A stretch of 64,000 nt of DNA from Pinus tabuliformis (Eukaryota > Streptophyta > Pinopsida > Pinales > Pinaceae), in NCBI GenBank assembly GCA_031772625.1, contig CM062804.1:275559174-275623173 (forward strand). The letters are read 5' to 3'. Under the pieces are notes generated by a model. That model saw only the letters and a list, made by a program, of their open reading frames with translations. It was not told the DNA's origin and did no database searches. Below are positions 54,695 to 64,000 of the stretch, one piece after another. Each line of letters starts with the position of its first letter. The first letter of the stretch is position 1. The position numbers and the translations under genes were made by a program.

Positions 54695-56151
54695 CTATTG
54701 GTTAGGGTCTGCAGTAAAGTTTGATAAACTTGCGAGTTAAAACCAACCCTTAGAGGAGGATACCCAGGATATCCTGGAATAGACTGTGCAGTTGGAATTG
54801 GAATTCCACTAGGGTAACCAAGGTGAATCATACCAAGTTGAGGTTGAAGAAGGACTTGATAAGTATGAATAGGGTATGATTGACTCTGGAAAGGTTGAGC
54901 TTGACCCATTTGATCTAAGTAATATTTCCCTTGTACAGGTTGAGCTTGCAAATGTTAACCTTGAACAAATTGGTTTTGAACAGGTTGAATTTGAATAAAT
55001 TGACCTTGAAAAGGTGGGTTTTTGAAAGTTTGACCTTGGAAAGGTGGAATTTGAAAAACTTGTCCTTGAAAAGGTGGAACCAGATAAGCTTGACCTTGAA
55101 AAGGTAGGATTTGCAAAGTTTGACCTTGGAAATGTGTGATTTGGAAAGCTTGACCTTGAAAAGGTAGGATTTGCAAAGTTTGACCTTGGAAATGCGTGCT
55201 TTGGAAAGCTTGACCTTGAAAAGGTGTTTGCATTGTCCCTATAGTGGGTTGCCCGATAGGAATATGTGGTATAGACTAGACCGTAGGAACGGTTTGATAA
55301 GAAGAAACCTGAGGGATTGCCTGAGTAGTTTGAGGAAGAGATATTTGAAGGGTAACTGGAACGGTCGTTTTTTATACTCCTAGTATAGATGTCTGAGGGG
55401 GACTTGGAACCAGCTGGGAAACAAGTGTTTGAACAGTTGTCTAAGGTGCACTCTGAGCAGGTCATTGAATCAGTTGTTGAACAAGTGTTTGAGGAATTCC
55501 CAGGATAGGTCATTAGACAACTTTTCGCGGAATCCCCTGAACAGGCTACTGGACAAGTATGACAATACTTGGAACAGGTATTTGAGGAATAGGTTGTCCA
55601 ATAGGATGAACAGGTTGATAAAGTGGCACTTGTGGAGCAACTGGACTAAATTGTTGAGTTATAGCAGGTTGACCTGGACCGTACTAAGGTATCTAACCAT
55701 ATGTTCTGGTGAAATATTGACCCCCAACTATAGGATAAGATCTGACAACAGGTTGTCCTCCAGGTGGAAGATAAGGTGGTTTCCCCCCAGGCGGGTAATA
55801 AACACCAGTTGGGGTTACTTGAGGGTTACTTGAGTTACCATATACCATGTGAATTTTTTGGTCTGATGTCGTAGGCGCTTCAGGCATGGATGTCATGCTC
55901 TAAACAGTAGATGTAGATAAACCAGATGACTAAGTAGAAGGTTAAGGAGAAGCAACAGCTCATAAAAAAGTCCTAGTAAGTGACTGGTACCTAGGAGGAA
56001 CTGATGGACCACCATACAATAGTGATTCTGGGGAGATAGTAAACATAGAGGAATCAATGGGTTGGCTCCCAATAGGAATTTCTGACATAGTTCTTTCTAG
56101 TGAATAAAAGGGAATGTGTGGCAGTGATAAATTCTTACCTAAAAGGCTCAA
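54695..56151 (-). pseudogene. Gag N-terminal region of element D with decapeptide repeats
   Basis: A single minus-strand frame spans almost 490 codons with about ten stops. It starts near MSLLGKNLSLPHIPF, passes VYYPPGGKPPYLPPGGQPVV and a Pro/Gln/Val-rich part, and reaches nine 10-residue repeats of the form PFQGQxFQIx (54955-55233). It then joins the capsid core after a frame change. The 234-codon frame at 54809-55513 on the same strand is a shadow of this repeat in another phase. The function of the repeats is unknown; they may be a flexible or self-associating arm. Confidence 0.75.
54955..55233 (-). repeat. 30-bp coding minisatellite (PFQGQ repeats)
   Basis: Nine units of 30 bp code for 10-residue repeats with PFQGQ or HFQGQ at the start. 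Units at 55089-55208 alternate PFQGQ and HFQGQ, so two-unit blocks of 60 bp were duplicated. Confidence 0.88.
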
Positions 56152-58576
56152 AGTGGTACAATACCAAAGGTCGTGTCAGAAAGGAGAGAAAGGAACTCTT
56201 GGGTCAAAAGATTCACTACCGGTAAATGGTGAATGTGGTGTTTTTGTCTCTTCGTTTCCGGTAATATCTTCAATTCTAATTAACCCGAGAGGTAATCCAG
56301 TCATAATTATCAGCCTCCATCGAAGTGAAGGTGGCTCAAGAGTAAGAGCTATAATAGCCGAAGGTGATTCAAGTTGAGAAACTTCAGACTCAAGTTCTTC
56401 TACGTCTGGTTCGGTTAGTTCAGTGTCTGAAACTTCGCCAATATCAGATTTAGTTTGAACTACTTCGGTAATCTCTAGGCCAGAGTGAACTAAACCTGAT
56501 TCTATTTCTTACGTTGCATTCACTTTGGTTTCTACTGTCTCAGATTGAAATTTTCGATGTTTCAAGTTCTTCTGAGGATTTAGATCATGTTGACTTTGAC
56601 CTTTTTATTTTTATCTTTTCCAATTGACTAGGTGCGTATTCGGGAGGTTTACCTTGAATTCAACGTGATTGCCTTGGTAATTTAGTCAGGATGTAAATTT
56701 ATCAAAAAATCAAACAATATTCACAATCCAATCCTAAGGTATCTAAAAAGTAAAAGTAAACAATTAACACACGCTAAAAAATCTAAGGATTCAAACCATG
56801 CAAACAAGCTTTTCACAGTGAGATCACTAGTTGGTGATGAAATCCAACGTCATAGAATTCAAAGTGAAAAGTGGCTATAGATAGAGCAAGTGGAACCGGT
56901 TACGTTGAAAACCTACTTAATGTACATGATATGGTACAAGTAAACTTCATTTATGCCATCTTGAATGAAGAATACCCTCTAGAAATTTCCAAGTGAGTTT
57001 AACCAATGTATGTTCCAGGTACAGTAGAGACTTCCCCTTCATCGTCGCCTCGGATAAAATCCCTAAGAATATGGTCACTAAGGTTACCACGTAAAAAAAT
57101 TCAACCTGGGGGGACAGTGGCAAATCAGACGTGCACGCAAGGGCAGAGTAACAAAGCGTAATCCCCTTGAAAGTTCCTCAACATGGTTAATATGAGATTT
57201 ACTTCCAAGTGACTCCCAAGTACCTTTCGACACCATTTTTAGTACTTGTAAATTAGTCTACCGTAGCCAATGAAGTGGGTTCAATCACTTCATTGGGTCT
57301 GATATGATCTCATGCTTGACTCGTTTGTAAGGGAAGCTTCCCAGAGAAAAATTGCAGTAAATGGATTTTTCTCCCTATCACAACATGCCAATGTTTGTTT
57401 ACAGCTTTGCAAAGTTAACTCACTTTCCTATTCCAAAACCCTACAATCTGATCTACTGTAGGTGGAAAAGAGCCCTAAAAATTAAACTTTCTAGATTAAT
57501 TTTATTAGCGTTGATTTTAAGAGTTATTATTTACTCAAAAGTAATGGATTGAAACTGATGAAATTATGACTTGATGCATATCCTAATGCAATTGAAAATG
57601 AAAATATAAGATTTTTATTGCAATGAAAATCTATTTGAAGTAAGGAAAGAGTCTTTAATTTTTTCAACTGAAATGTAAACAAAACTCTAAACCCCACTAT
57701 ATCCCTTTTCCTAAAATGTAAATATCCAATTTCGAATCATCCAAATATTGAAAATAATTTCAAACTTTCACTTTTCCCAATAACACAAAAAATCAAGAAG
57801 TCTCTTTTTTCATACAATCACTCAGAAAATTTCAAAATGCAACAAGAAACCAATAATCACTAAAAATAAATTTTCCTAATTGAATGCTATGAATTCACTT
57901 GCAGCAAAAGTACAGTTCATGAACACTTCAGCGACAAAAAGAAAAATGGCTTTTCATTTCAAAACAAGCATAAGAAGTATTTTTCACAAACAATACCTAA
58001 TCTTGTAAATCATCGATTTTGACACACAAATCAATCTTTCGCAAAAGAGCAAGTTGGACTCAACACTTGACCTAATCGAAAGAATAAATTTATACAACCA
58101 ACAAGGCAGGACCAGCAGACACTGAGCAGATCTCTCTTTTGATAGATCGACCATTCATCATATGAGACTTTACCCTAACTTGCAAAAACAAGACAACCAC
58201 AAGCAAATTTTTCCATAACACTCAGCCAGACTGACAAGCACTCAGAGAAGGTACAAACAAGTGTAAATTAACAGGAAAATCTAAAAAATTTGGACTAGAT
58301 GAGGATAAAACTGTAATTTTTAAAAATTCCAAGTATATGTGCGAGTTCCAGAAGAAACCAGTGCATATACGCGCAGTTGCTAAAAGACAGATGCGCAAAT
58401 ATGTGCATTGTGCCTAAAAACTAAGTGCACACAAGCACGGAATTTTGGAAAAAATATAAAAAACAAGTCAAATCCAACCCAAAATCCAAAATTTTAAGAT
58501 TTCCAAGAACTCAAGGAAGGCTTGTACAAAAGGTTCAAAAGGTCAAACAATAAAACAAATGGAGAGTGAGATGAGT
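56152..58576 (-). other. 5' leader of element D
   Basis: No convincing gene. Frames at 56114-56377 and 57361-57552 (plus) are shorter than 90 codons. 56390-56650 is rich in acidic and Thr/Ser codons on the minus strand and might extend gag upstream, but no start can be fixed. Confidence 0.55.
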
Positions 58577-58593
58577 CCCCAGTGGAGTCGCTA
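58577..58593 (-). promoter_or_regulatory. Primer-binding site of element D
   Basis: ccccagtggagtcgcta is followed by att and the LTR. It equals the site of element C apart from two bases (agt for agc, cta for cca). Confidence 0.85.
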
Positions 58594-58596
58594 ATT

Positions 58597-59666
58597 TGTT
58601 ATGTGGACTTATCCCTCTTGCAGACAAGAGTGATCTCCCTAGACTTCAAAGAAACCTAGTAACAAGCAATCAGGAACTGCTACCTTTCTCTAGGCTATGA
58701 TTGACTGAAACAGATATTATGATATAGGCCACCTATCATTTAAACAAAAAGAATTGATGAAGTCCCTTCAAATCTTTCAACCATTCGCTCCTCGATGCTT
58801 TAGCGATCCTCCTATTGCTTCCCACAGCTTCTCCATAATGTCATGAAGGAGATCTATATAGACATAAATAAACAAGAGATCAAAGTGTCCAGTGTATAAT
58901 CATAAGAGATAAATGGACTAATTAACCAATCATGTATCATAAACTGATAAATATGTAATCACAATCTATGTAGGTGATCAAGGAATCCTACAAATTATAT
59001 CAACAAATATATAATTGAGAAAGAAAAATTGCCTTTATATTAATAAAATGGAGAATAGCTTTACAACCATGTAGCCTTGATGTTGCAACTCCCTTCCCAC
59101 AATCTCCAACCCTCTCCTTGAATGAATAGCCTTCCAACCTTATTCTTGCAGCATAAGGGTACTTCCAACAGTCCTCCTCAATCCTCAGGCCTAGGTTAGC
59201 TTTATAGGCCAAGAGTGGGAAGTTTTGGATCCATTTTCCAGGGGATGAGATCCACTGATGATGGGATAGGGATTCCAAAAGAGAGGCAGTTTCTCCATGG
59301 TGGGAGGGATAATCACTGAATAGGAAACCATTCAAAGCTTGTTGGTTGGGATAGATGCTACCAAAAATGCTTCTAAACTACTTTTTATTTTTACATGTGT
59401 TAAGTCATGTTCGCAGGTCACAGTGTAAGATAGTGTGTACTTATGCGCAGCTTCTAATGCTCTTCTTTGTGTATGCGCAACAATTGACTAGGGAACTACG
59501 CAGGTAGCCAAAAACAGGGTTTTGTACCATGGGATCTTGGAATTCCACTTTCTTTGGGATAATTTGGATTCTAACTTTGCAAGGGAATGCTTTGGGACAC
59601 ATTTTTGGATAGCGAAAGATCCAAACCAATGTTCATTTGCCTAGTGTGACAAAATGACGTGTAACA
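58597..59666 (-). repeat. 5' LTR of element D
   Basis: A 1070-bp copy matching 44090-45160, starting tgttatgtgg and ending cgtgtaaca, followed by ccaag. Confidence 0.92.
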
Positions 59667-59671
59667 CCAAG

Positions 59672-59990
59672 TATATAATAGTTGCAGCGTGTTGCACTTG
59701 AATACTCTGGATGAAGCAGACATTTCAAGTCATGAATGTATTTTTTTATGAACATATTTCCATCAAATGTGATAATACCAATGCAATAAGTATATCCAAG
59801 GATCTTGTTCTTCACTCAAAAACCAAACATATACCCATCAAGAATCGCTTTCCCAGAGAATAGATAGTTGATCAAATTGTAAAGTTAAAATATATATCAA
59901 CAAATGAACAAATAGTTGATATATTCACCAAGCCCCTTGCCAAAGAACCCTTTGAGTACTTAAGACAAAAGTTGGGGTTAATGTCTCCCT
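59672..59990 (+). pseudogene. RNase H of element G, last part
   Basis: Right after the target duplication the frame continues YIIVAACCTWILWMKQTF, then IKCDNTNAISISKDLVLHSK and TKHIPIKNRF; after two frame changes the end FEYLRQKLGL-like sequence is seen. It joins the part before 44084, showing that D hit the RNase H. Confidence 0.87.
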
Positions 59991-61247
59991 CATCTCTTCA
60001 CTAATTTCTTTTGAAAGAAGGACAGCTACCTAAGTTAGTCAAGGATAGTTGTATAATTAAAATGCCAAAGATAAGCAAGGAAAGCAAACCCAGGGAGAGT
60101 CTCAAGACTAGCAGAAGTAGTGTAATTTTAAAAGGGGCAGCGATTGGAGAGTAATTAGCTTGGGACTTCTCAAAATCAAAGCAGGAGAGTGAGCAAACAA
60201 CATTAATGGATTATCATGCACAGCTACTACCACCGCCCATATATCGACGGCCTACAACAGGGGGATCCCCCTGATACTTAGAATATTTTTGATCTACATG
60301 TTTATTTTATTGTATATATCAGCCACACTATCGGCACTAAGTCTATCTTTTACTGCATGAGGATGTATATGCCTCAGATACCTGTTTATACTGCTACATG
60401 GACTCTGTATTTTCCGGTACTTTGTGTTTTGGATATAGTGCACAGTATCTACCATTTTTGGACATTACAGGATGGGTTATAAATCCTTTGATCAGTGGAT
60501 TATACCACATTACAGCATATGCTTCGGCATCAACAACATGTAATCTCTGTTATTATCTTTATAATAGAAATTACGAACTCTATTTCTCCGGAAAAAAAAA
60601 CATTAATGGATTATGGTTAAAACAAACATAAACAAAAACATTCACAAGTGGAGCAGAACATGAGTAATTATTGAATAAAGTAGTCATCTATAGTTGAAAA
60701 GAGTGAGAAGCCCATGTATGTTGAGAAATTTTTTAAAAGGAGCATGATTAAAGGGGAAGAGTCCAAACATTAGAGTACATGGAGAGAAGAAGATAGACAC
60801 GACATTCAGTTCAACAACAATTCAAATTAGAGGGAGGATGGTCAAAGGGGGAGAGTCCTCTGAAATTGGCTCTTAAAATCCACACACCAATGAAATGTTA
60901 AAGGGGATAGTAAATAAACATCGAAACAAAAAATATGAATTTGCCTCTCAAAATTTCAAGGAGAGCATGTACTTACAAACATCACTCATCAACAACATAT
61001 TATATTCCCTCAGGGGGATAATGAGCATTGAGGCCCTTTGCCATCGATGTCAAAGGGGGAGAATGAACATCCAGGCCCTTTTCCATTGATTTCAAAGGGG
61101 GAGCATGAAAAAACATTCACATCAAAATAATGCAATGTGTTTATGGGTACAAAGATCTTGAAGAAGAAGAACAATGTTGCTAGGTAGTATTGCCATCAAT
61201 GACCAATAATGTTTGAATGTGTTTCCATCGATGCCAAAGGGGGAGGT
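59991..61247 (+). other. 3' untranslated region of element G with multiple polypurine tracts
   Basis: No gene. The tract tcaaagggggag or a close form recurs at about 60854, 61047, 61093 and 61235; the last one abuts the 3' LTR. The sequences around it (catcgatgtc or cattgatttc before the tract) are also repeated. Multiple polypurine tracts before the 3' LTR are known in Sireviruses. A LINE piece interrupts this region at 60215-60600. Confidence 0.75.
60215..60600 (+). mobile_element. 5'-truncated LINE (or SINE) copy with 14-bp target duplication
   Basis: A 386-bp insert ends in gaaaaaaaaa and is flanked by cattaatggattat (60201-60214 and 60601-60614; possibly two more A on each side). A terminal A tract plus a long duplication indicates target-primed reverse transcription. 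No tRNA-like head or box A/B is visible, so a truncated LINE 3' end is more likely than a SINE. The 77-codon frame at 60398-60631 crosses the junction and is not a gene. Confidence 0.87.
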
Positions 61248-63848
61248 TGTTGAGCAAAGTCTTACCATTGATTTTCAAAGTTGTCATTGTTTTCATTGAT
61301 GTCAAAGTTGAGTCATTGTTATCTATTGGTGTCAAGTTCAGAGGGAGTTTGGAGGTTATAGCTTTGAATACTTTTTTCCTTAATTCTTTAGCTCAAATTA
61401 TAAAACTAATTTTTTCATTGTGTATTCCTCTCATAGACCTTTCCAATGGTATATAACACTCAGCAAAACTTTTAAGGGTTGATGAGAAACCAAGGTTTGA
61501 AGTAAAGGGAGGTTTAGCTATGGAAAAATTTTGGACTTCAAGAAATATTCGGGCCATTTAAAATATGCGCAAACAAGCCAAATAATGGATTCATCGGGAC
61601 TTATCTAGGAATCTAGACTCATCCGAGTATGCATGGACATTCGGGTCCATCCGAATCTTTGGAGAAATTCGTGTCTTTGGAGAAATTTGAAACCATTCGC
61701 CTATTGGACAAATATGGATTCATCTAGATATCCGGGACATCCGAGAGTTGAACTCCTCGCAAACTAGGTAAAGACCCAGATTCGGATATGTTTCGGTAAG
61801 AATTATGTTAAGGTTCTGTTTGGAGGAAGGGATCCAAGTAGAGGAAGGAGTATCTAGGAATCCAAAGTATTTGCACACAAACGGGGAAAAACCCTAGATC
61901 CAGATATATTTTCCCGCGGGTCGCAATTCTAGCATTATTTGGATCCATACATAGAATTTGGCATCCACCCCTTTACATTTTACAAAATTAAATAGGGAAA
62001 AACACCATGGGCCTTGGATTTAGTTCCATACTAAGTATAAGTGACAGTATGATAGATGGCATAACTCTATTGGATGATGAGGATGAGTTGGAAATTGTGT
62101 TGGCATACAGGTGGAAATGACATCAACATGATGTTGTGGAATACTTCGTACACATGACACGTGGAAGGTGATTTTGGATCTTTTGGATGCAAGTGGGCCA
62201 AATCCATGTGACACATGGCACCACTCAGAGGCATCCATGTGGAAGGAAACTATTTTTTAAAATAATAGTTAAAATAATAAAATAAGATTTTTAATTATTT
62301 AAAGAAAAAGAAAGAAAACTATTTTTTATTTTATTTCTGGCTTATCTCCTTACAAGTTCACTAAAATTTCAAGTGTAGATACCTGTTGGATACAAAATTC
62401 AATTCCCCATCCAACGCTTACCACTTTGCATACTTTTGAGTAGACCCACATCAGGAAAAAATTGGAAATGCATAGAAAAAGTGTGTTAAATAGGTGTCTA
62501 TACTTGACATTTGAGTGAAACTATAAGGAGATAAGTCGAAAATAGAATAAAAAAAATAGTTTTCTTCTTTTTCCTTAAAAATATTTTCCCTTGGGGATGA
62601 CATCATCATCTTTAATCCTATTGGTTCTTTTAAAGTTAATTTTTTTAGTACAATTTTTGTTTTGATGCCCATTTTTTACCTCAAAATTCCCCTAATGAGA
62701 GCCATCCAAAGTATCCATAATCCAACATCAAAGAAAATACCAAATTTAAAAACACCTAGATACCTGATGAAATGTAGAAAGGTTCCATAAGTGGAAAAGG
62801 TTCCATATATTTGTGTGATCCCCATTACAGATTGTAAGAAGCCAAATCTCCATTCAACACAAAGGCAGATATTCGGATCACGAGGTTTACAACTAATAAT
62901 TCAGGGATATTAGGAGTCTAGACCTCCTAGCAAAATTGTGCATTGAACGACAAAACGTGGGCCCGATGGAATTGTAATGAATCTGTTGTTTGGCATTCTG
63001 GTGAGTTGAACGTATGTGTGTACAAAATTAATGATGCTTCAATCTATTCAAACAAAAATTGGTATTTTGGTGTTCTCGATATTTGGCGTTGCATATTAAT
63101 AATCAAGTGACCAGTGAATTTGAAAAGGAATGAATTTGAAGTGATTTAGCTCTTCATAATTGTGAATGCAAAAAGACATAGTTGAGATTGGTACAAACTA
63201 ATGATTCATTTTGTAATCGATAATTTTTTCTCTTGTTGTGATGAAATTAACAACATGAGATAAAGACATAAATAATGGGCATGAAAAGCTAATGAGAAAG
63301 TTTTCAAATGTCAAAAATCTGAAACATATACGGAACAAAAGGACAAAACGAAGGATGTATGTGAAGATTGGGTGAAAATAGAAGTTGTTATGTATAAGGA
63401 AATTGCAAAGGATCAGAAATAGAGAGAGTACTGCAAAGAGAAGATTAAATAAGCCAGACAGAACAAATATTAACATCATTTATCAAGGGATTGGATTCTC
63501 CTTCATGTAGGTGTATGTAAATACACTGAGTTGGTGCTTCCAGCAAATGGGTGCTTGCAAAGAAAAAGAGGTTGGAGCCTTATGTAGGTTGATGCTTGCA
63601 TAATATGATGTAAAAATAAGTTGGTGCTTATTTTTTCATAAAATTTAAAAAGAATATGGGTGGTTTTCTCCCTTTATGGGATTCCACGTAAAAATCAGTG
63701 TCTCATATGAGTATGATGCTTATGGGGTTCCTATGTGATTTATGTAATTTATTTTCTAAATATTTGAGTGTGTGTATTATAATTTATTAAATTTGTTATA
63801 AAATACAGATTCACCTCCCCATTCTCAGTATTTTCCTAGTTTCCAACA
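61248..63848 (+). repeat. 3' LTR of element G
   Basis: It starts tgttgagcaaag right after the last polypurine tract and ends tttccaaca; 2601 bp. The first 554 bp lack a counterpart in the left LTR. A palindrome attcgggtccatccgaat lies at 61639-61656 with related gaatcta/tccgagt pieces nearby. From 61802 it aligns with 11470 onward. Confidence 0.85.
62248..62592. mobile_element. MITE-like foldback element in the 3' LTR of G
   Basis: About 345 bp are missing from the left LTR, which runs ggaaggatgac across the site (near 11914). The insert is an imperfect inverted repeat: gaaaactatttttta and cttatctccttacaagttcac (62315-62357) pair with the complement of 62500-62564. The outer arms (ggaaactattttttaaa and the complement of cttaaaaatattttcc) also pair. 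It has no coding capacity. The target duplication could not be fixed (perhaps 3 bp), so the superfamily stays open. Confidence 0.72.
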
Positions 63849-64000
63849 GCTTCATCACCAATTGTTTAGCTACCTATTGTAGCTTACATGGCACTTCTTT
63901 CCCTCCCTACACTGATCAACCAACTCCTTTAGGCTAACATTTTACACCTGCTCTGGTTGCTTCTCCTTTAGTAGCCTTCAAGCATCTTAGGATTTCTCTC
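63849..64000. other. Flank right of element G
   Basis: The 152 bp after the LTR end show nothing recognisable. Because the left end of G is truncated, no target duplication can be tested. Confidence 0.5.

Larger units (their letters stand above)
44090..59666 (-). mobile_element. Element D: long Tat-like Ty3/gypsy element with antisense frame
   Basis: LTRs at 44090-45160 (1071 bp) and 58597-59666 (1070 bp) and a perfect target duplication ccaag (44085-44089, 59667-59671) define a 15.6-kb element. On the minus strand the order is: 5' LTR, primer site AGCGACTCCACTGGGG, leader, gag with decapeptide repeats, degenerate zinc knuckle, protease, reverse transcriptase, RNase H, integrase, a second RNase H, a reading frame on the opposite strand, a hairpin-rich 3' region, polypurine tract and 3' LTR. 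Extra RNase H and an antisense frame are known traits of the Tat lineage. All domains carry stops or frameshifts. Confidence 0.93.
11470..63848 (+). mobile_element. Element G: Sirevirus-like Ty1/copia element carrying most of the window
   Basis: The 5' LTR (11470-12956 and 32453-32709) matches the 3' LTR (61802-63848). A Met-tRNA-type primer site follows the 5' LTR at 32711. In order come gag with zinc knuckle and coiled coil, protease, integrase, reverse transcriptase and RNase H, interrupted by H and D, then a long 3' untranslated region with repeated polypurine tracts. Copia domain order (integrase before reverse transcriptase) is clear. Long LTR, coiled-coil Gag, multiple polypurine tracts and CG-containing palindromes in the LTR fit the Sirevirus group. 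Without K, H, D, LINE and foldback it is about 10 kb. All frames are broken. Confidence 0.85.

Noticed and set aside
54809..55513. 234-codon Ser/Thr-rich open frame on the minus strand
   Set aside because: It is the repeat-rich Gag region read in another phase; the phase with PFQGQ repeats continues upstream and downstream as Gag.
60398..60631. 77-codon frame
   Set aside because: It runs across the poly(A) end of the LINE fragment into element G.

Overview
The window is nuclear DNA from a seed plant with a large, repeat-rich genome. It is AT-rich, shows no intact host gene, no rRNA and no tRNA gene, and is almost entirely LTR retrotransposons of plant lineages (Ty1/copia primed by initiator Met-tRNA; Ty3/gypsy chromovirus; Tat-like Ty3/gypsy). 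Sequence alone does not separate a conifer from a large-genome angiosperm. No element looks functional: every coding region carries stops, frameshifts or deletions.

Layout. (1) 1-4382: old unassigned repeat debris, with a possible LTR/primer-site junction near 271, another near 3130, and a perfect 76-bp tandem duplication. (2) 4388-9566: a small minus-strand element (A, 225-bp LTRs, TSD gtaaa) whose primer-binding site was split by a plus-strand chromovirus derivative (B, 6417-9334, 333-bp LTRs). (3) 9572-11469: unassigned DNA holding one tRNA-derived SINE with a 17-bp TSD. (4) 11470-63848: one Sirevirus-like copia element (G, plus strand, about 10 kb of its own sequence) spread over 52 kb by later insertions. 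Its 5' LTR is split by K (12957-32447, minus). K's LTR is split by F (14921-27027, plus, copia, gag only). F's gag is split by C (17189-25095, minus, Tat-like gag-protease element). G's gag is split by H (32803-39299, minus, copia, gag only), whose LTR carries a solo LTR (I, 33599-34213). G's RNase H is split by D (44090-59666, minus, long Tat-like element with gag and pol). A truncated LINE and a MITE-like foldback lie in the 3' part of G. The second copy of an LTR often preserves the empty site, which confirms the insertion points.

How the parts work together: D is the only element with a near-complete gypsy pol, and G the only one with a near-complete copia pol. A, C, F, H and K lack polymerase and would have needed enzymes in trans. 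C and D share primer site, polypurine tract and 3' untranslated region but have different LTRs. The most unusual signals are (a) an antisense reading frame of about 285 codons inside D, resembling plant-mobile-domain-type proteins, (b) an array of short hairpins whose stems differ in sequence yet stay paired, present in C and D, (c) an acidic reading frame of unknown family in K, and (d) a chimeric, triplicated protease/integrase fragment in B.
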